A stretch of DNA of 64,000 nt from Arenicola marina. Taxonomy: Eukaryota > Annelida > Polychaeta > Arenicolidae. The stretch is from assembly GCA_964019135.1 (NCBI GenBank), contig OZ025264.1, positions 1,736,001 to 1,800,000 of the forward strand, read 5' to 3'. Shown here piece by piece: positions 32,301 through 41,100 of this stretch (positions within the stretch are counted from its first letter, which is position 1; each line of letters starts with the position of its first letter). Position numbers and translations under genes: made by a program. Below the pieces are notes generated by a model. The model saw only the letters and a list, made by a program, of their open reading frames with translations, was not told the origin of the DNA and searched no databases.

Positions 32301-32771
32301 GTAATGGCAGTAGCAGTAATAGTAGTTGTAGAAGTAAACTGCAGTACCACTGATTAGTTTCTATCCTACCTGCGAGACGACGGTTGAGGTGTACACGCTG
32401 CGATCGTAGGTCCATCCACTGCGACAGGCCACGGGTCCCGGCTTGGTCTCAGACTCCAGGCTGCTCCAGACGTCCTCCAGAGACCAGTCGGAATAGTTCC
32501 GGTCGTACATATTGCACTGACTGAAGGCAGACGCCCCGTCCTTCTCCTCGAGCGGCAGGGTCAGGTTCTTTATGACGTCATCACTGAGGTTGAGATGACG
32601 TAGTTCCGGTGCGGTACACCAGTGGTCTGGTACGCCGGCGAGGAAGACAATGCCGACGTTGTTAAAGGCGGTCGGCAAGCAAATGAACAGCATGGCGATG
32701 TAAAGGGTGATCTGGTACTTGCCGAACCCGCCGACGTCCTTCAACAAATCGTCGTACTCTATTTTGGCCAT
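20185..32771 (-). CDS. SLC22 family organic ion transporter, nine exons, 543 aa
   Basis: Multi-pass plasma-membrane transporter of the major facilitator superfamily, related to organic cation/carnitine transporters. Exons in order: 32771-32370, 28705-28602, 27987-27833, 25956-25788, 25319-25193, 24858-24779, 23624-23410, 22867-22686, 20382-20185. All introns are GT-AG and the phases agree, giving 1632 bp including the stop. Visible features: N-terminal cytoplasmic segment and TM1 (about 18-45). The large extracellular loop has sequons N61, N69 and N92 and cysteines C52, C86, C116 and C139. The MFS signature GSLADSIGRRP ends near 174, the PESIRW motif is at 280-285, the late TM region is at about 410-475, and a cytoplasmic tail contains [21 protein letters not shown]. 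Length and motif order match the family. The substrate cannot be inferred. Confidence 0.93.
20844..20881. repeat. Perfect hairpin, 14-bp arms, 10-bp loop
   Basis: cccggtattttcac (20844-20857) and gtgaaaataccggg (20868-20881) are exact reverse complements. Related cccggg and cacgtgaaaa words are scattered over 20640-20940, suggesting a local degenerate palindromic repeat. Confidence 0.85.
21250..22235. repeat. Long inverted repeat pair inside SLC22 intron 8
   Basis: The 28 bp at 21311-21338 (tatactacataatgcagtgg...) are the exact reverse complement of 22173-22200. Weaker similarity extends on both sides (gcatggctgtgccct, ttctccacg, gggccaat/gggtcaat) to about 90 bp per arm. The arms are about 830 bp apart and could pair in the pre-mRNA. 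Confidence 0.85.
22686..22867 (-). CDS. SLC22 exon 8
   Basis: Acceptor CCACCAG with phase 1, donor ATG|GTTAGT with phase 0. It encodes [34 protein letters not shown]..., the conserved segment around TM10-11. The polypyrimidine tract of the acceptor is a run of 16 C (minus strand, 22873-22888), which is unusual. Confidence 0.92.
22868..23409. other. SLC22 intron 7
   Basis: AT-rich apart from the poly-G/C run next to exon 8. Nothing else recognised. Confidence 0.5.
23410..23624 (-). CDS. SLC22 exon 7
   Basis: Acceptor TTGTTTAG, begins with the last base of a Trp codon (phase 2), donor C|GTGAGT (phase 1). It encodes [40 protein letters not shown] and the following helix, typical of TM7-9 of SLC22. 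Confidence 0.93.
23625..24778. other. SLC22 intron 6
   Basis: Contains the 14-bp tandem repeat at 24126-24200 and a ggatcc/G-tract dispersed fragment at about 24582-24612. ORF 24035-24496 (minus) is open because of that repeat and is not called. Confidence 0.5.
24126..24200. repeat. 14-bp tandem repeat (gaaactttgtttcc)
   Basis: Five to six consecutive copies of gaaactttgtttcc. Downstream sequence to about 24290 repeats related words (actttgtgaccgaa, cacaaagtgtcc) in degenerate form. Confidence 0.9.
24779..24858 (-). CDS. SLC22 exon 6
   Basis: 80-bp exon with acceptor CGACACAG and donor TG|GTAAGC. It encodes [20 protein letters not shown] and the start of TM7, ending in the split Trp codon completed by exon 7. 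Phases 0 and 2. Confidence 0.9.
24859..25192. other. SLC22 intron 5
   Basis: AT-rich, no element recognised. A short direct repeat of acatggcggcca occurs at 25059-25082. Confidence 0.5.
25193..25319 (-). CDS. SLC22 exon 5
   Basis: Acceptor CGCTTCAG (phase 2), donor CAG|GTAAGC (phase 0). It encodes [20 protein letters not shown], the conserved post-TM6 PESxRW motif and the start of the large cytoplasmic loop. Confidence 0.93.
25320..25787. other. SLC22 intron 4
   Basis: AT-rich with a C tract at 25743-25752. No other feature seen. Confidence 0.5.
25788..25956 (-). CDS. SLC22 exon 4
   Basis: Acceptor TACACCAG (phase 1), donor AT|GTAAGT (phase 2). It encodes [20 protein letters not shown] and the two following helices (TM5-6), ending before the PESIRW exon. 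A minisatellite directly abuts and includes the acceptor. Confidence 0.92.
25950..26282. repeat. 29-bp minisatellite abutting the exon 4 acceptor
   Basis: About 11 copies of a unit resembling attactggggtacaacacga plus gaaacgtgc, roughly 29 bp. The first copy overlaps the acceptor of SLC22 exon 4: its catcactggtgtacaacacg is read on the minus strand as the CCAG acceptor plus the first exon bases. Later copies carry the same CCAGTAAT-type word, so each is a potential weak acceptor. ORFs in it (25960-26154, 26036-26293) are artefacts. Confidence 0.92.
26303..26444. repeat. Small inverted-repeat element, 13-bp termini
   Basis: aataacgcgagtt (26303-26315) and aactcgcgctatt (26432-26444) pair with one mismatch, enclosing 116 bp that contain further partly complementary words. 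Possibly a short MITE; no convincing target duplication. Confidence 0.5.
26445..27119. other. Middle of SLC22 intron 3
   Basis: AT-rich sequence with no gene, RNA or clear repeat. Confidence 0.45.
27120..27832. repeat. 79-bp minisatellite derived from the 3' edge of SLC22 exon 3
   Basis: The word gctgtggaagcc recurs at 27390, 27469, 27548, 27627, 27706, 27785 and 27864, spacing exactly 79 bp. The last occurrence is inside genuine exon 3. Each unit is thus a copy of the exon's final ~45 bp (minus strand: [12 protein letters not shown] and the donor) plus ~35 bp of intron (catggttaccagagcg). Units before about 27340 are strongly diverged and spaced irregularly. Some units keep a GT at the donor position, others have lost it. 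Confidence 0.93.
27833..27987 (-). CDS. SLC22 exon 3
   Basis: Acceptor CCCCGCAG (phase 2), donor ATAG|GTAACG (phase 1). It encodes the rest of the MFS signature (IGRRP), TM3 and the [20 protein letters not shown] segment of TM4. Its 3' edge is the source of the neighbouring 79-bp array. Confidence 0.92.
27988..28601. other. SLC22 intron 2
   Basis: AT-rich, with (AT)n near 28370-28382. Nothing else recognised. Confidence 0.5.
28602..28705 (-). CDS. SLC22 exon 2
   Basis: 104-bp exon, acceptor TTTGTACAG (phase 0), donor GACAG|GTATAA (phase 2). It encodes [10 protein letters not shown] through TM2 ([19 protein letters not shown]), the standard SLC22 segment after the extracellular loop. Two upstream partial copies lie at 28742-28813 and 28827-28899. 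Confidence 0.92.
28730..28930 (-). pseudogene. Two partial tandem copies of SLC22 exon 2
   Basis: The word gagccatcggtcagcacaca occurs at 28675 (exon 2), 28779 and 28866. Both extra copies keep the TTTGTACAG acceptor and read W(E/D)LVCADRWLQ(A/T)TA(F/A)..YxAGL on the minus strand. They break off after AGL into a cctgtggttg-type repeat and lack the TM2 end and the donor. They cannot replace exon 2 in frame unless a cryptic donor is used. Confidence 0.88.
29100..29385. repeat. Dispersed repeat in SLC22 intron 1, copy A
   Basis: Shares with 31861-32135, in the same order, ctcccgacacttctttca, cattcgg/cattcag, tgccgat, cattcgggagaa, atggcggctgattg and ggcccaaag..atgc.cccact. About 280 bp with indels. 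Confidence 0.82.
29386..29654. other. Intron 1 segment with purine-rich simple sequence
   Basis: A degenerate gtagt/gtggt-rich stretch at about 29395-29490. Nothing else. Confidence 0.4.
29655..30346 (-). mobile_element. Decayed LINE reverse transcriptase C-terminal region
   Basis: Minus-strand fragments in changing frames read, in the expected order, [20 protein letters not shown] with [11 protein letters not shown], then [11 protein letters not shown], then [53 protein letters not shown] and [12 protein letters not shown]. This is the thumb/C-terminal part common in non-LTR retrotransposons of marine animals. Several frameshifts and at least one stop make it non-functional. The 5' end is lost at the junction with the transposon at 30351. 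Confidence 0.85.
30351..30972. mobile_element. 622-bp DNA transposon remnant with TIRs and TAT target duplication
   Basis: The left end cagggtggtctatgaaaaac (from 30351) and the right end (reverse complement ending at 30972, cagggctgtccataaaaaac) form imperfect TIRs of about 40 bp that share gacctatttt. Both ends are flanked by tat (30348-30350, 30973-30975). The interior encodes the HTH transposase remnant described separately. TA-type targets and this TIR style suggest the IS630/Tc1/mariner group; this is inference. Confidence 0.82.
30474..30810 (+). pseudogene. Transposase N-terminal helix-turn-helix remnant
   Basis: From the ATG at 30474 the frame reads [20 protein letters not shown], the start of the HTH domain (DUF4817-like) found at the N-terminus of many animal transposases. 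After a frameshift near 30535 the next frame reads [20 protein letters not shown] and [11 protein letters not shown], the second helix-turn-helix. After another shift it reads [20 protein letters not shown], the expected following segment. No DDE catalytic domain is present. Internal part of the 30351-30972 element. Confidence 0.75.
30990..31130. repeat. Degenerate trinucleotide-rich simple sequence
   Basis: Imperfect (agt/agc/aat)n run containing cagcagcagtagtattagtg. A similar run occurs in the same intron at about 32290-32340. Confidence 0.65.
31304..31680. mobile_element. TTAA-flanked MITE with perfect 16-bp TIRs (369-bp core)
   Basis: ttaaggtcgagagcgggtgg at 31304-31323 is the exact reverse complement of 31661-31680. 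Both ends carry TTAA outermost, so the core element is 31308-31676 with TIR ggtcgagagcgggtgg and TTAA target sites. The interior is AT-rich without a coding region. TTAA specificity is a hallmark of piggyBac and Kolobok transposases, so this is a likely non-autonomous derivative. Confidence 0.88.
31861..32135. repeat. Dispersed repeat in SLC22 intron 1, copy B
   Basis: Partner of 29100-29385 (see shared words there). Same orientation. Followed at 32136-32235 by three copies of a ctgtgccttttaggtagc-type 30-bp unit. Confidence 0.8.
32370..32771 (-). CDS. SLC22 exon 1 (start exon)
   Basis: ATG at 32771, donor CTCGCAG|GTAGGA (phase 0), 134 codons. It encodes an acidic N-terminus ([20 protein letters not shown]), TM1 and most of the glycosylated extracellular loop with three N-x-S/T sequons. 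The ATG is chosen because the family starts with a short M..(Y/F)DDLL..(G)xFGxxQ segment exactly like this. Confidence 0.94.
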
Positions 32772-35182
32772 TTTGACCGTGGTATATATATCTTTGACCG
32801 TGAATTTAATAAAATGAATGCTTTACCGACAATTTTCCGTTTTCAGGATTAACGCAATTCCGAGATTAATGAACAAATTCTGAATATCCTAGTAGCGATA
32901 TGAACGTGAATTATCGCTGGGTAAACAGCGCATGCGAAATGTCGTCAGTGCTGGCTTTACTCAAATTGCATTGGTAAAAACAATGCAATTGTAATGAGTC
33001 TCCGTTGTGACTTCAATGCTATAGTTTTATGCCATGAATGCAAATGTCCTATGACCATTTGCTCCGATTTAAAATGAGACGATTTTAAAGCAAATGTTCT
33101 TCTATCATCCGCGGTAACTTAAGCGACAATTCCAATCATCCTTAATAACCACAGCAGGAAAACAGCTCCTCAAAGTTGACCACCCATGTTAGGCTTCTAG
33201 TTCGCTTATGCACCACTAGATCAGGTGCTCAGAATTAAGCTCCTTCTCGAGTGGTGCACTATATAAGGCAGTGGTACTGTAGATGTAGAGCGCAGGGATT
33301 GGACGATCAGTGTTTGATGTTTACATTAGCCGTTTCTCCACACACCTTAACCGCCTCCCCCTACAGTCTCTATCACCCCCCCCCCACCATCCCCATCGCC
33401 ACCCCTCAGCTCCCTCCCTGAACCCTGAAGCTAACATCAGTGCTGAAGCTCTTGTGTCCGGGTTTTAGCAAACATTTGTAGTATCTCCGGTGATCGCATT
33501 TGCATATAGGCTAAAAACTTTCAAAGAGTGTCATGCCCCGACTACATGCTGACCCAGTCTATAACTTATTGTTATTCACGTGCTTGTCACCGACAAACTA
33601 GTGTCCATCTCTGCCTCTCTATGTAGATTTTGACCCGGTCTTGTTCTCTAGTACTGTCACACAAGTTATGGTAATCAAAATCATTCCACGTCCGTTTCCA
33701 ATGCACTAGAAAGAATGTTGCTGCAGGTGGTAAACGATTTTTAAAAAATGAATGCCATCCAAAACAGAATATCATTTTTTGAAAAAGGAGAGTTTTTGAA
33801 AAATCTATACATTGGCATCTGATATTGTATGATGAAAATAAGACCGTCGCAAGCGGCAGGTGCGTGGGTGGAAGGTGACCTGTCCAAATGTTGAAACTAT
33901 AATCACACAACAAATGACGCCATTATACACATAATTTTGTTACGTCTTCCCTTTATCGTTTATACATGTATTATGGATTAACTTTAATCGTTTAATATTA
34001 CACCCACCCCTCCTGCCAGTCATTACATATCTCTTATACTCTGTTTGTTATATATATAAAACCACTAGAACATAAATAAATGTGAAACATTATATTATTC
34101 ACGTGATTTGTCTTGATATGTCGTGCCAATTCTTCGTCATACCGTTACGGTAAAACGTTACTTGTAAACTTTCAACACAACAACGCAAGGACTTCTACAG
34201 TGTACAATACACGTTACAATAATAAAACATCAACAACAAAGCAAATGACTTCTGTGGTAGACAACAAAACTTATAATAGTAAAACAAATACAATAACGCC
34301 CAAGACTTTGTTACTTTTTTACATATATATATATATTATATATTGTATATATAAGGCACAGTTTCTCTAAATGACAAATTACTGCAGAAATTTCATACGT
34401 TGACGGCCATGCGACTGCTCTAAATAAAACCGGTGCAAGGAATCCGTGTTAATGAGTGTACAAGTGATTAACGATGATGATTGTTTTTCGTCTTGAGGCC
34501 TCCTGACCCGACCCCAGGAGTATTTGCTTAATGTATATGCATACATGGTAAGCAGGTACATATACTTGGCATGCGGCGCAGGGATGGCCTGCAGAAAGGT
34601 GAGACACCTAGCGGGCGGTAAATACATACGACATACACCGGTAAATATACACTACCATCCGTTAAATTAGCTAGCTAATTAGACACCATACAGCACAAAG
34701 TGGTAGGCTGTCACGCAAAGAGTGTAAGAGCCTGTTTTAAGAGGAAAAACACATTTTGATTATTGTGTCATTAAACTAAGAATCGTAATCCTCTTGTGTC
34801 GCTGAATGCGTTGTTATCCCCCGACCCTCACTCCTCGGCCCAGCCCCAGCCATTCCCGCCCACCAGTCAGACATCTGTGTATCCAATGTATTCTTGGTGG
34901 AGCTTCATCGGCGAACAAGCTCCGACATGCGTCATGTAATGGTGGTATGTACTTAGTATGTAGGTCAGGCTACGGTTGTTCAATTGCAGGACAAATGTCC
35001 ACATTGACTAGTATGCTGGCCTGTAGTTGGCGTAGGGACTGCGCTTGAGTCGTGGTGGGTGATGACGGTCGAGGTGGGGGACGGGGTGGTGAAGGTTTGG
35101 GGGTGGGTTATATATATATTTTTTATTTTTTTATAAAAGCTTTATTGTCAAAGACCGTCAACCGTCAAACACATCTAACTCT
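32772..35182. other. Intergenic region upstream of SLC22
   Basis: No gene recognised; ORFs at 33587-33913, 34113-34370 and 34379-34627 have no domain. A TATATAAG word at 33251-33258 follows a short gcaccact/agtggtgc inverted repeat. A C-rich tract is at 33365-33420 and an (AT)n microsatellite at 34322-34354. No convincing SLC22 promoter element was seen on the minus strand. Confidence 0.45.
35132..35139 (+). promoter_or_regulatory. TATA-box-like word before the giant 23-bp array
   Basis: TATAAAAG, a good TATA consensus, about 50 bp before the first repeat units. It may be coincidence in a T/A-rich stretch; no initiator or transcript evidence is available. Confidence 0.2.
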
Positions 35183-38100
35183 CTGCATGAATCACCTCCC
35201 ACTCTCCATCAACCACCTCCCACTCTCTTCATCAACCACTTCCCACTATCTCCATCAACCATCTCACACTTTTTCTATCAACCACCTACCACATTCACCA
35301 TCAACCACTTCCCACTCTCTCCAACAACCACCTCACACTGTCTCGATCAACCACCTCCCACACTCACCATCAACCACTTCCCACTCTCTCAGTCGGCCAC
35401 CTCCAACACTCGCCATCAACCGCCTCCCACTCCAACACTCGCCATCAACCACCTCCCACTCTCTCCGTCAACCACCTACCACTGTCTCCGTCAAGCACCT
35501 TCCACGCTCACCATCAACCACCTCCCACTGTCGCCATCAGCCATCTTCCGCTGTCTCTATTAACCACCTCCCACTCTCTCCATCAACCACCTTAGAGTGT
35601 TTGCATTAACCCCCTCCGTCCCTCGCCATCAACAACCTCCCACTCTCTCCATCAACCATATCCCACTGTCTCCATCAACCACCTCCCACTGTCTCCATCC
35701 ACCACATCCCACTCCCTCCATCAACCACCTCTTACTGTCTCCACCAACCTCCTCCCACGCTCACCATCAACCACCTCCCACTCTCGTCATCAACCACCTC
35801 CCACTCCCTCCATCAACCACCTCCCACCCTTGTTATCAACCACTTGCCACTCTCTCCATCAACCACCTTCCACACTCACCATCAACCACCTCCCACTGTC
35901 TCCATCAACCACCTTCCACTGTCTCCATCAACCACCTCCCACTCTCGTCATCAACCACATCCCACTGTCTCCATCAACCACCTTCCACTGTCTCCATCAA
36001 CCACCTCCCACACTCACCATCAACCACCTCCCACTGTCTCCATCAACCACCTCCCACTCCCTCAATCAACCACCTCCCACTGTCTCCACCAACCTCCTCC
36101 CACGCTCGCCATCAAGCACTTCCCACTCTCGTCATCAACCACCTCCCACTCCCTCCATGAACCACCTCCCACCCTTGCTATCAACCACCTGCCACTCTCT
36201 CTATCAACCACCTCCCACACTAACCATCAACCACCTCCCACTGTCTCCATCAACCACCTTTCACTGACTCCATCAACCACTTCCCACTCTCGTCATCAAC
36301 CACCTCCCACTGTCTCCATCAACCACCTCCCACTGTCTCCATCAACCACCTTCCACTGTCTCAATCAACCATCTCCCACTGTCTCCATTAACCACATTAC
36401 ACTGTCTCAATCAACCACCTCCCACTGTCTCCGTCAACCACCTCCCACTGTCTCCATCAACCACATCCCACTGTCTCCATCAACCACCTCCCACTGTCTC
36501 CTTCAACCACATCCCACGGTCTCCATCAACCACATCCCACTGTCTCCATCAACCGCCTCCCACGCTCGTCATCAACCACCTCCCACTGTCTCCATCAACC
36601 ACCTCCCATTGTCTCCATCAACCACCTTCCACGTTCACAATCAACTACCTCCCACTGTCAATATCAAGCACCTCCCACTGTCTCCATCAGCCACTTTCTG
36701 CTGTCTCCATCAACCACCTCCCACCCCTGCTATCAACCACCTGCCACTCTCACCATCAACCACCTCCCACTGTCTCCATCAACCACCTCCCACTCTCACC
36801 ATCAACCACCTCCCACTCTCTTCATCAACCACCTCCCACTATCTCCATCAACCATCTCACACTTTTTCTATCAACCACCTACACCATTCACCATCAACCA
36901 CCTCCCACTCTCTCCAACAACCACCTCACACTGTCTCGATCAACCACCTCCCACACTCACCATCAACCACTTCCCACTGTCTCAGTCGGCCACCTCCAAC
37001 ACTCGCCATCAACCGCCTCCCACTCCTACACTCGCCATCAACCACCTCCCACTGTCTCCGTCAACCACCTCCCACTGTCTCAATCAACCACCTTCCACGC
37101 TCACCATCAACTACCTCCCACACTCACCATCAACCACCTCCCCCTGTCTCCATCAACCACCCCCACGCTCACCATCAACCACCTCCCACTCGCTCCACCA
37201 ACCTCCTCCCACGCTCACCATCAACCACCTCCCACTGTCTCCATCAAGCACCTTCCACGCTCACCATCAACCACCTCCCACTGTCGCCATCAGCCATGTT
37301 TCGCTGTCTCTATTAACCACCTCCCACTCTCTCCATCAACCACCTCAGAGTGTTTGCATTAACCCCCTCCCTCCCTCGCTATCAACAACTTCCCACTGTC
37401 ACCAGCAACCATTTCAAACTGTCTTCATCAACCACAGTAACTGTCCCCATCAACAACCTTCCACTCTCTCCATCAACCATCTCCCACTGTCTCCATCAAC
37501 CACATCCCACTGTCTCCATCCACCACATCCCACTCCCTCCATCAACCACCTCTTACTGTCTCCACCAACCTCCTCCCACGCTCACCATCAACCACCTCCC
37601 ACTCTCGTCATCAACCACATCCCACTCCCTCCATCAACCACCTCCCACCCTTGTTATCAACCACTTGCCACTCTCTCCATCAACCACCTCCCACACTCAC
37701 CATCAACCACCTCCCACTGTCTCCATCAACCACCTTCCACTGTCTCCATCAACCACCTCCCACTCTCGTCATCAACCACCTCCCACTGTCTCCATCAACC
37801 ACCTTCCACTGTCTCCATCAACCACCTCCCACTGTCTCCATCAACCACACCCCACTGTCTCAATCAACCAACTCCCACGGTCTCCGTCAACCACCTCTCA
37901 CTGTCTCCATCAACCACATCCCACTGTCTCCATCAACCACATCCCACTGTTTCCATCAACCACCTTCCGCTGTCTCCATCAACCACCTTCCACTGTCTCC
38001 TTCAACCACATCCCGCTGTCTCCATCAACCACATCCCACCGTCTCCATCAACCGCCTCCCACGCTCGTCATCAACCACCTCCCACTGTCTCCATCAACCA

Positions 38101-41100
38101 CCTCCCACTGCCTCCGTCAGCCACCTTCCACGCTCACCATCAACCACCTCCCACTGTCTCAATCAACCACCTTCCACGCTCACCATCAACAACCTCCCAC
38201 ACTCACCATCAGCCACCTCCCCCTGTCTCCATCAACCACCTCCCACGCTCACCATCAACCACCTACCACTGTCTCCGTCAAGCACCTTCCACGCTCACCA
38301 TCAACCACCTCCCACTGTCGCCATCAGCCATCTTCCGCTGTCTCTATTAACCACCTCCCACTCTCTCCATCAACCACCTTAGAGTGTTTGCATTAACCCC
38401 CTCCGTCCCTCGCCATCAACAACCTCCCACTCTCTCCATCAACCATATCCCACTGTCTCCATCAACCACCTCCCACTGTCTCCATCCACCACATCCCATT
38501 CCCTCCATCAACCACCTCTTACTGTCTCCACCAACCTCCTCCCACGCTCACCATCAACCACCTCCCACTCTCGTCATCAACCACCTCCCACTCCCTCCAT
38601 CAACCACCTCCCACCCTTGTTATCAACCACTTGCCACTCTCTCCATCAACCACCTTCCACACTCACCATCAACCACCTCCCACTGTCTCCATCAACCACC
38701 TTCCACGTTCTCCATCAACCACCTCCCACTCTCGTCATCAACCACATCCCACTGTCTCCATCAACCACCTTCCACTGTCTCCATCAACCACCTCCCACAC
38801 TCACCATCAACCACCTCCCACTGTCTCCATCAACCACCTCCCACTCCCTCAATCAACCACCTCCCACTGTCTCCACCAACCTCCTCCCACGCTCACCATC
38901 AAGCACTTCCCACTCTCGTCATCAACCACCTCCCACTCCCTCCATGAACCACCTCCCACCCTTGCTATCAACCACCTGCCACTCTCTCTATCAACCACCT
39001 CCCACACTCACCATCAACCACCTCCCACTGTCTCCATCAACCACCTTTCACTGACTCCATCAACCACCTCCCACTCTCGTCATCAACCACCTCCCACTGT
39101 CTCCATCAACCACCTCCCACTGTCTCCATCAACCACCTTCCACGCTCACCATCAACCACCTCCCACTGTCTCCATCAACCACATCCCACTGTCTCCATCA
39201 ACCACACCCCACTGTCTCAATCCACCACCTCCCACTGTCTCCATCAACCACATCCCACTGTCTCCATCAACCACATCCCACTGTTTCCATCAACCACCTT
39301 CCGCTGTCTCCATCAACCACCTTCCACTGTCTCCTGCAACCACATCCCGCTGTCTCCATCAACCACATCCCACTGTCTCCATCAACCGCCTCCCACGCTC
39401 GTCATCAACCACCTCCCACTGACTCCATCAACCACCTCCCACTGTCTCCGTCAGCCACCTTCCACGCTCACCATCAACCACCTCCCACTGTCTATATCAA
39501 GCACCTCCCACTCTCTCCATCAGCCACCTTCCGCTGTCTCCATCAACCACCTCCCACCCTTGCTATCAACCACCTGCCACTCTCTCCATGAACCACCTCC
39601 CACACTCACCATCAACAACCTCCCACTGTCTCCATCAACCACCTTCCACTGTCTCCATCAACCACCTCCCACCCTCGTCATCAACCACCTCCCACTGTCT
39701 CCATCAACCACCTCCCACTGTCTCCATCAACCACCTTCCACTGTCTCAATCAACCACATCCCACTGTCTCAATCAACCACCTCCCACTGTCTCCATCAAC
39801 CACTTCCCACTGTCTCCATCAACCACACCCCACTGTCTCCATCAACCACATCCCACTGTTTCCATCAACCACTTTCCGCTGTCTCCATCAACCACCTTCC
39901 ACTGTCTCCTTCAACCACATCCCACTGTCTACATCAAGCACCTCCCACTGTCTCCATCAACCACTTCCCACGCTCGTCATCAACCACCTCCCACTGTCTC
40001 CATCAACCACCTCCCACTGTCTCCATCAGCCACCTTCCGCTGTTCCCATCAACCACCTTCCACGCTCACCATCAACCACCTCACATTGTCTCCATCAACC
40101 AACTTCCACGCTCAGCATCAACCACCTCCCACTGTCTATATCAAGCACCTCCCACGGTCTCCATCAGCCACCTTCCGCTGTCTCCATCAACCACCTGCCA
40201 GCCTTGCTATCAACCACCTGCCACTCTCTCCATCAACCACCTCCCACACTCACCATCAACCACCTCCCACTGTCTCCATTAACCACCTTCCACTGTCTCC
40301 ATCAACCACCTCCCAATATCGTCATCAACCACCTCCCACTGTCTCCATCAACCACCTCCCACTGTCTCCATCAACCACCTTTCACTGTCTCCATCAACCA
40401 CCTCCCACTGTCTCCATCAACAACATCCCACTGTCTCAATCAACCACCCCCCACTGTCTCCATCAACCACCTTCCACTGTCTCCTTCAACCACATCCCGC
40501 TGTCTCCATCAACCACATCCCACCGTCTCCATCAACCGCCTCCCACGCTCGTCATCAACCACCTCCCACTGTCTCCATCAACCACCTCCCACTGCCTCCG
40601 TCAGCCACCTTCCACGCTCACCATCAACCACCTCCCACTGTCTCAATCAACCACCTTCCACGCTCACCATCAACAACCTCCCACACTCACCATCAGCCAC
40701 CTCCCCCTGTCTCCATCAACCACCTCCCACGCTCACCATCAACCACCTACCACTGTCTCCGTCAAGCACCTTCCACGCTCACCATCAACCACCTCCCACT
40801 GTCGCCATCAGCCATCTTCCGCTGTCTCTATTAACCACCTCCCACTCTCTCCATCAACCACCTTAGAGTGTTTGCATTAACCCCCTCCGTCCCTCGCCAT
40901 CAACAACCTCCCACTCTCTCCATCAACCATATCCCACTGTCTCCATCAACCACCTCCCACTGTCTCCATCCACCACATCCCATTCCCTCCATCAACCACC
41001 TCTTACTGTCTCCACCAACCTCCTCCCACGCTCACCATCAACCACCTCCCACTCTCGTCATCAACCACCTCCCACTCCCTCCATCAACCACCTCCCACCC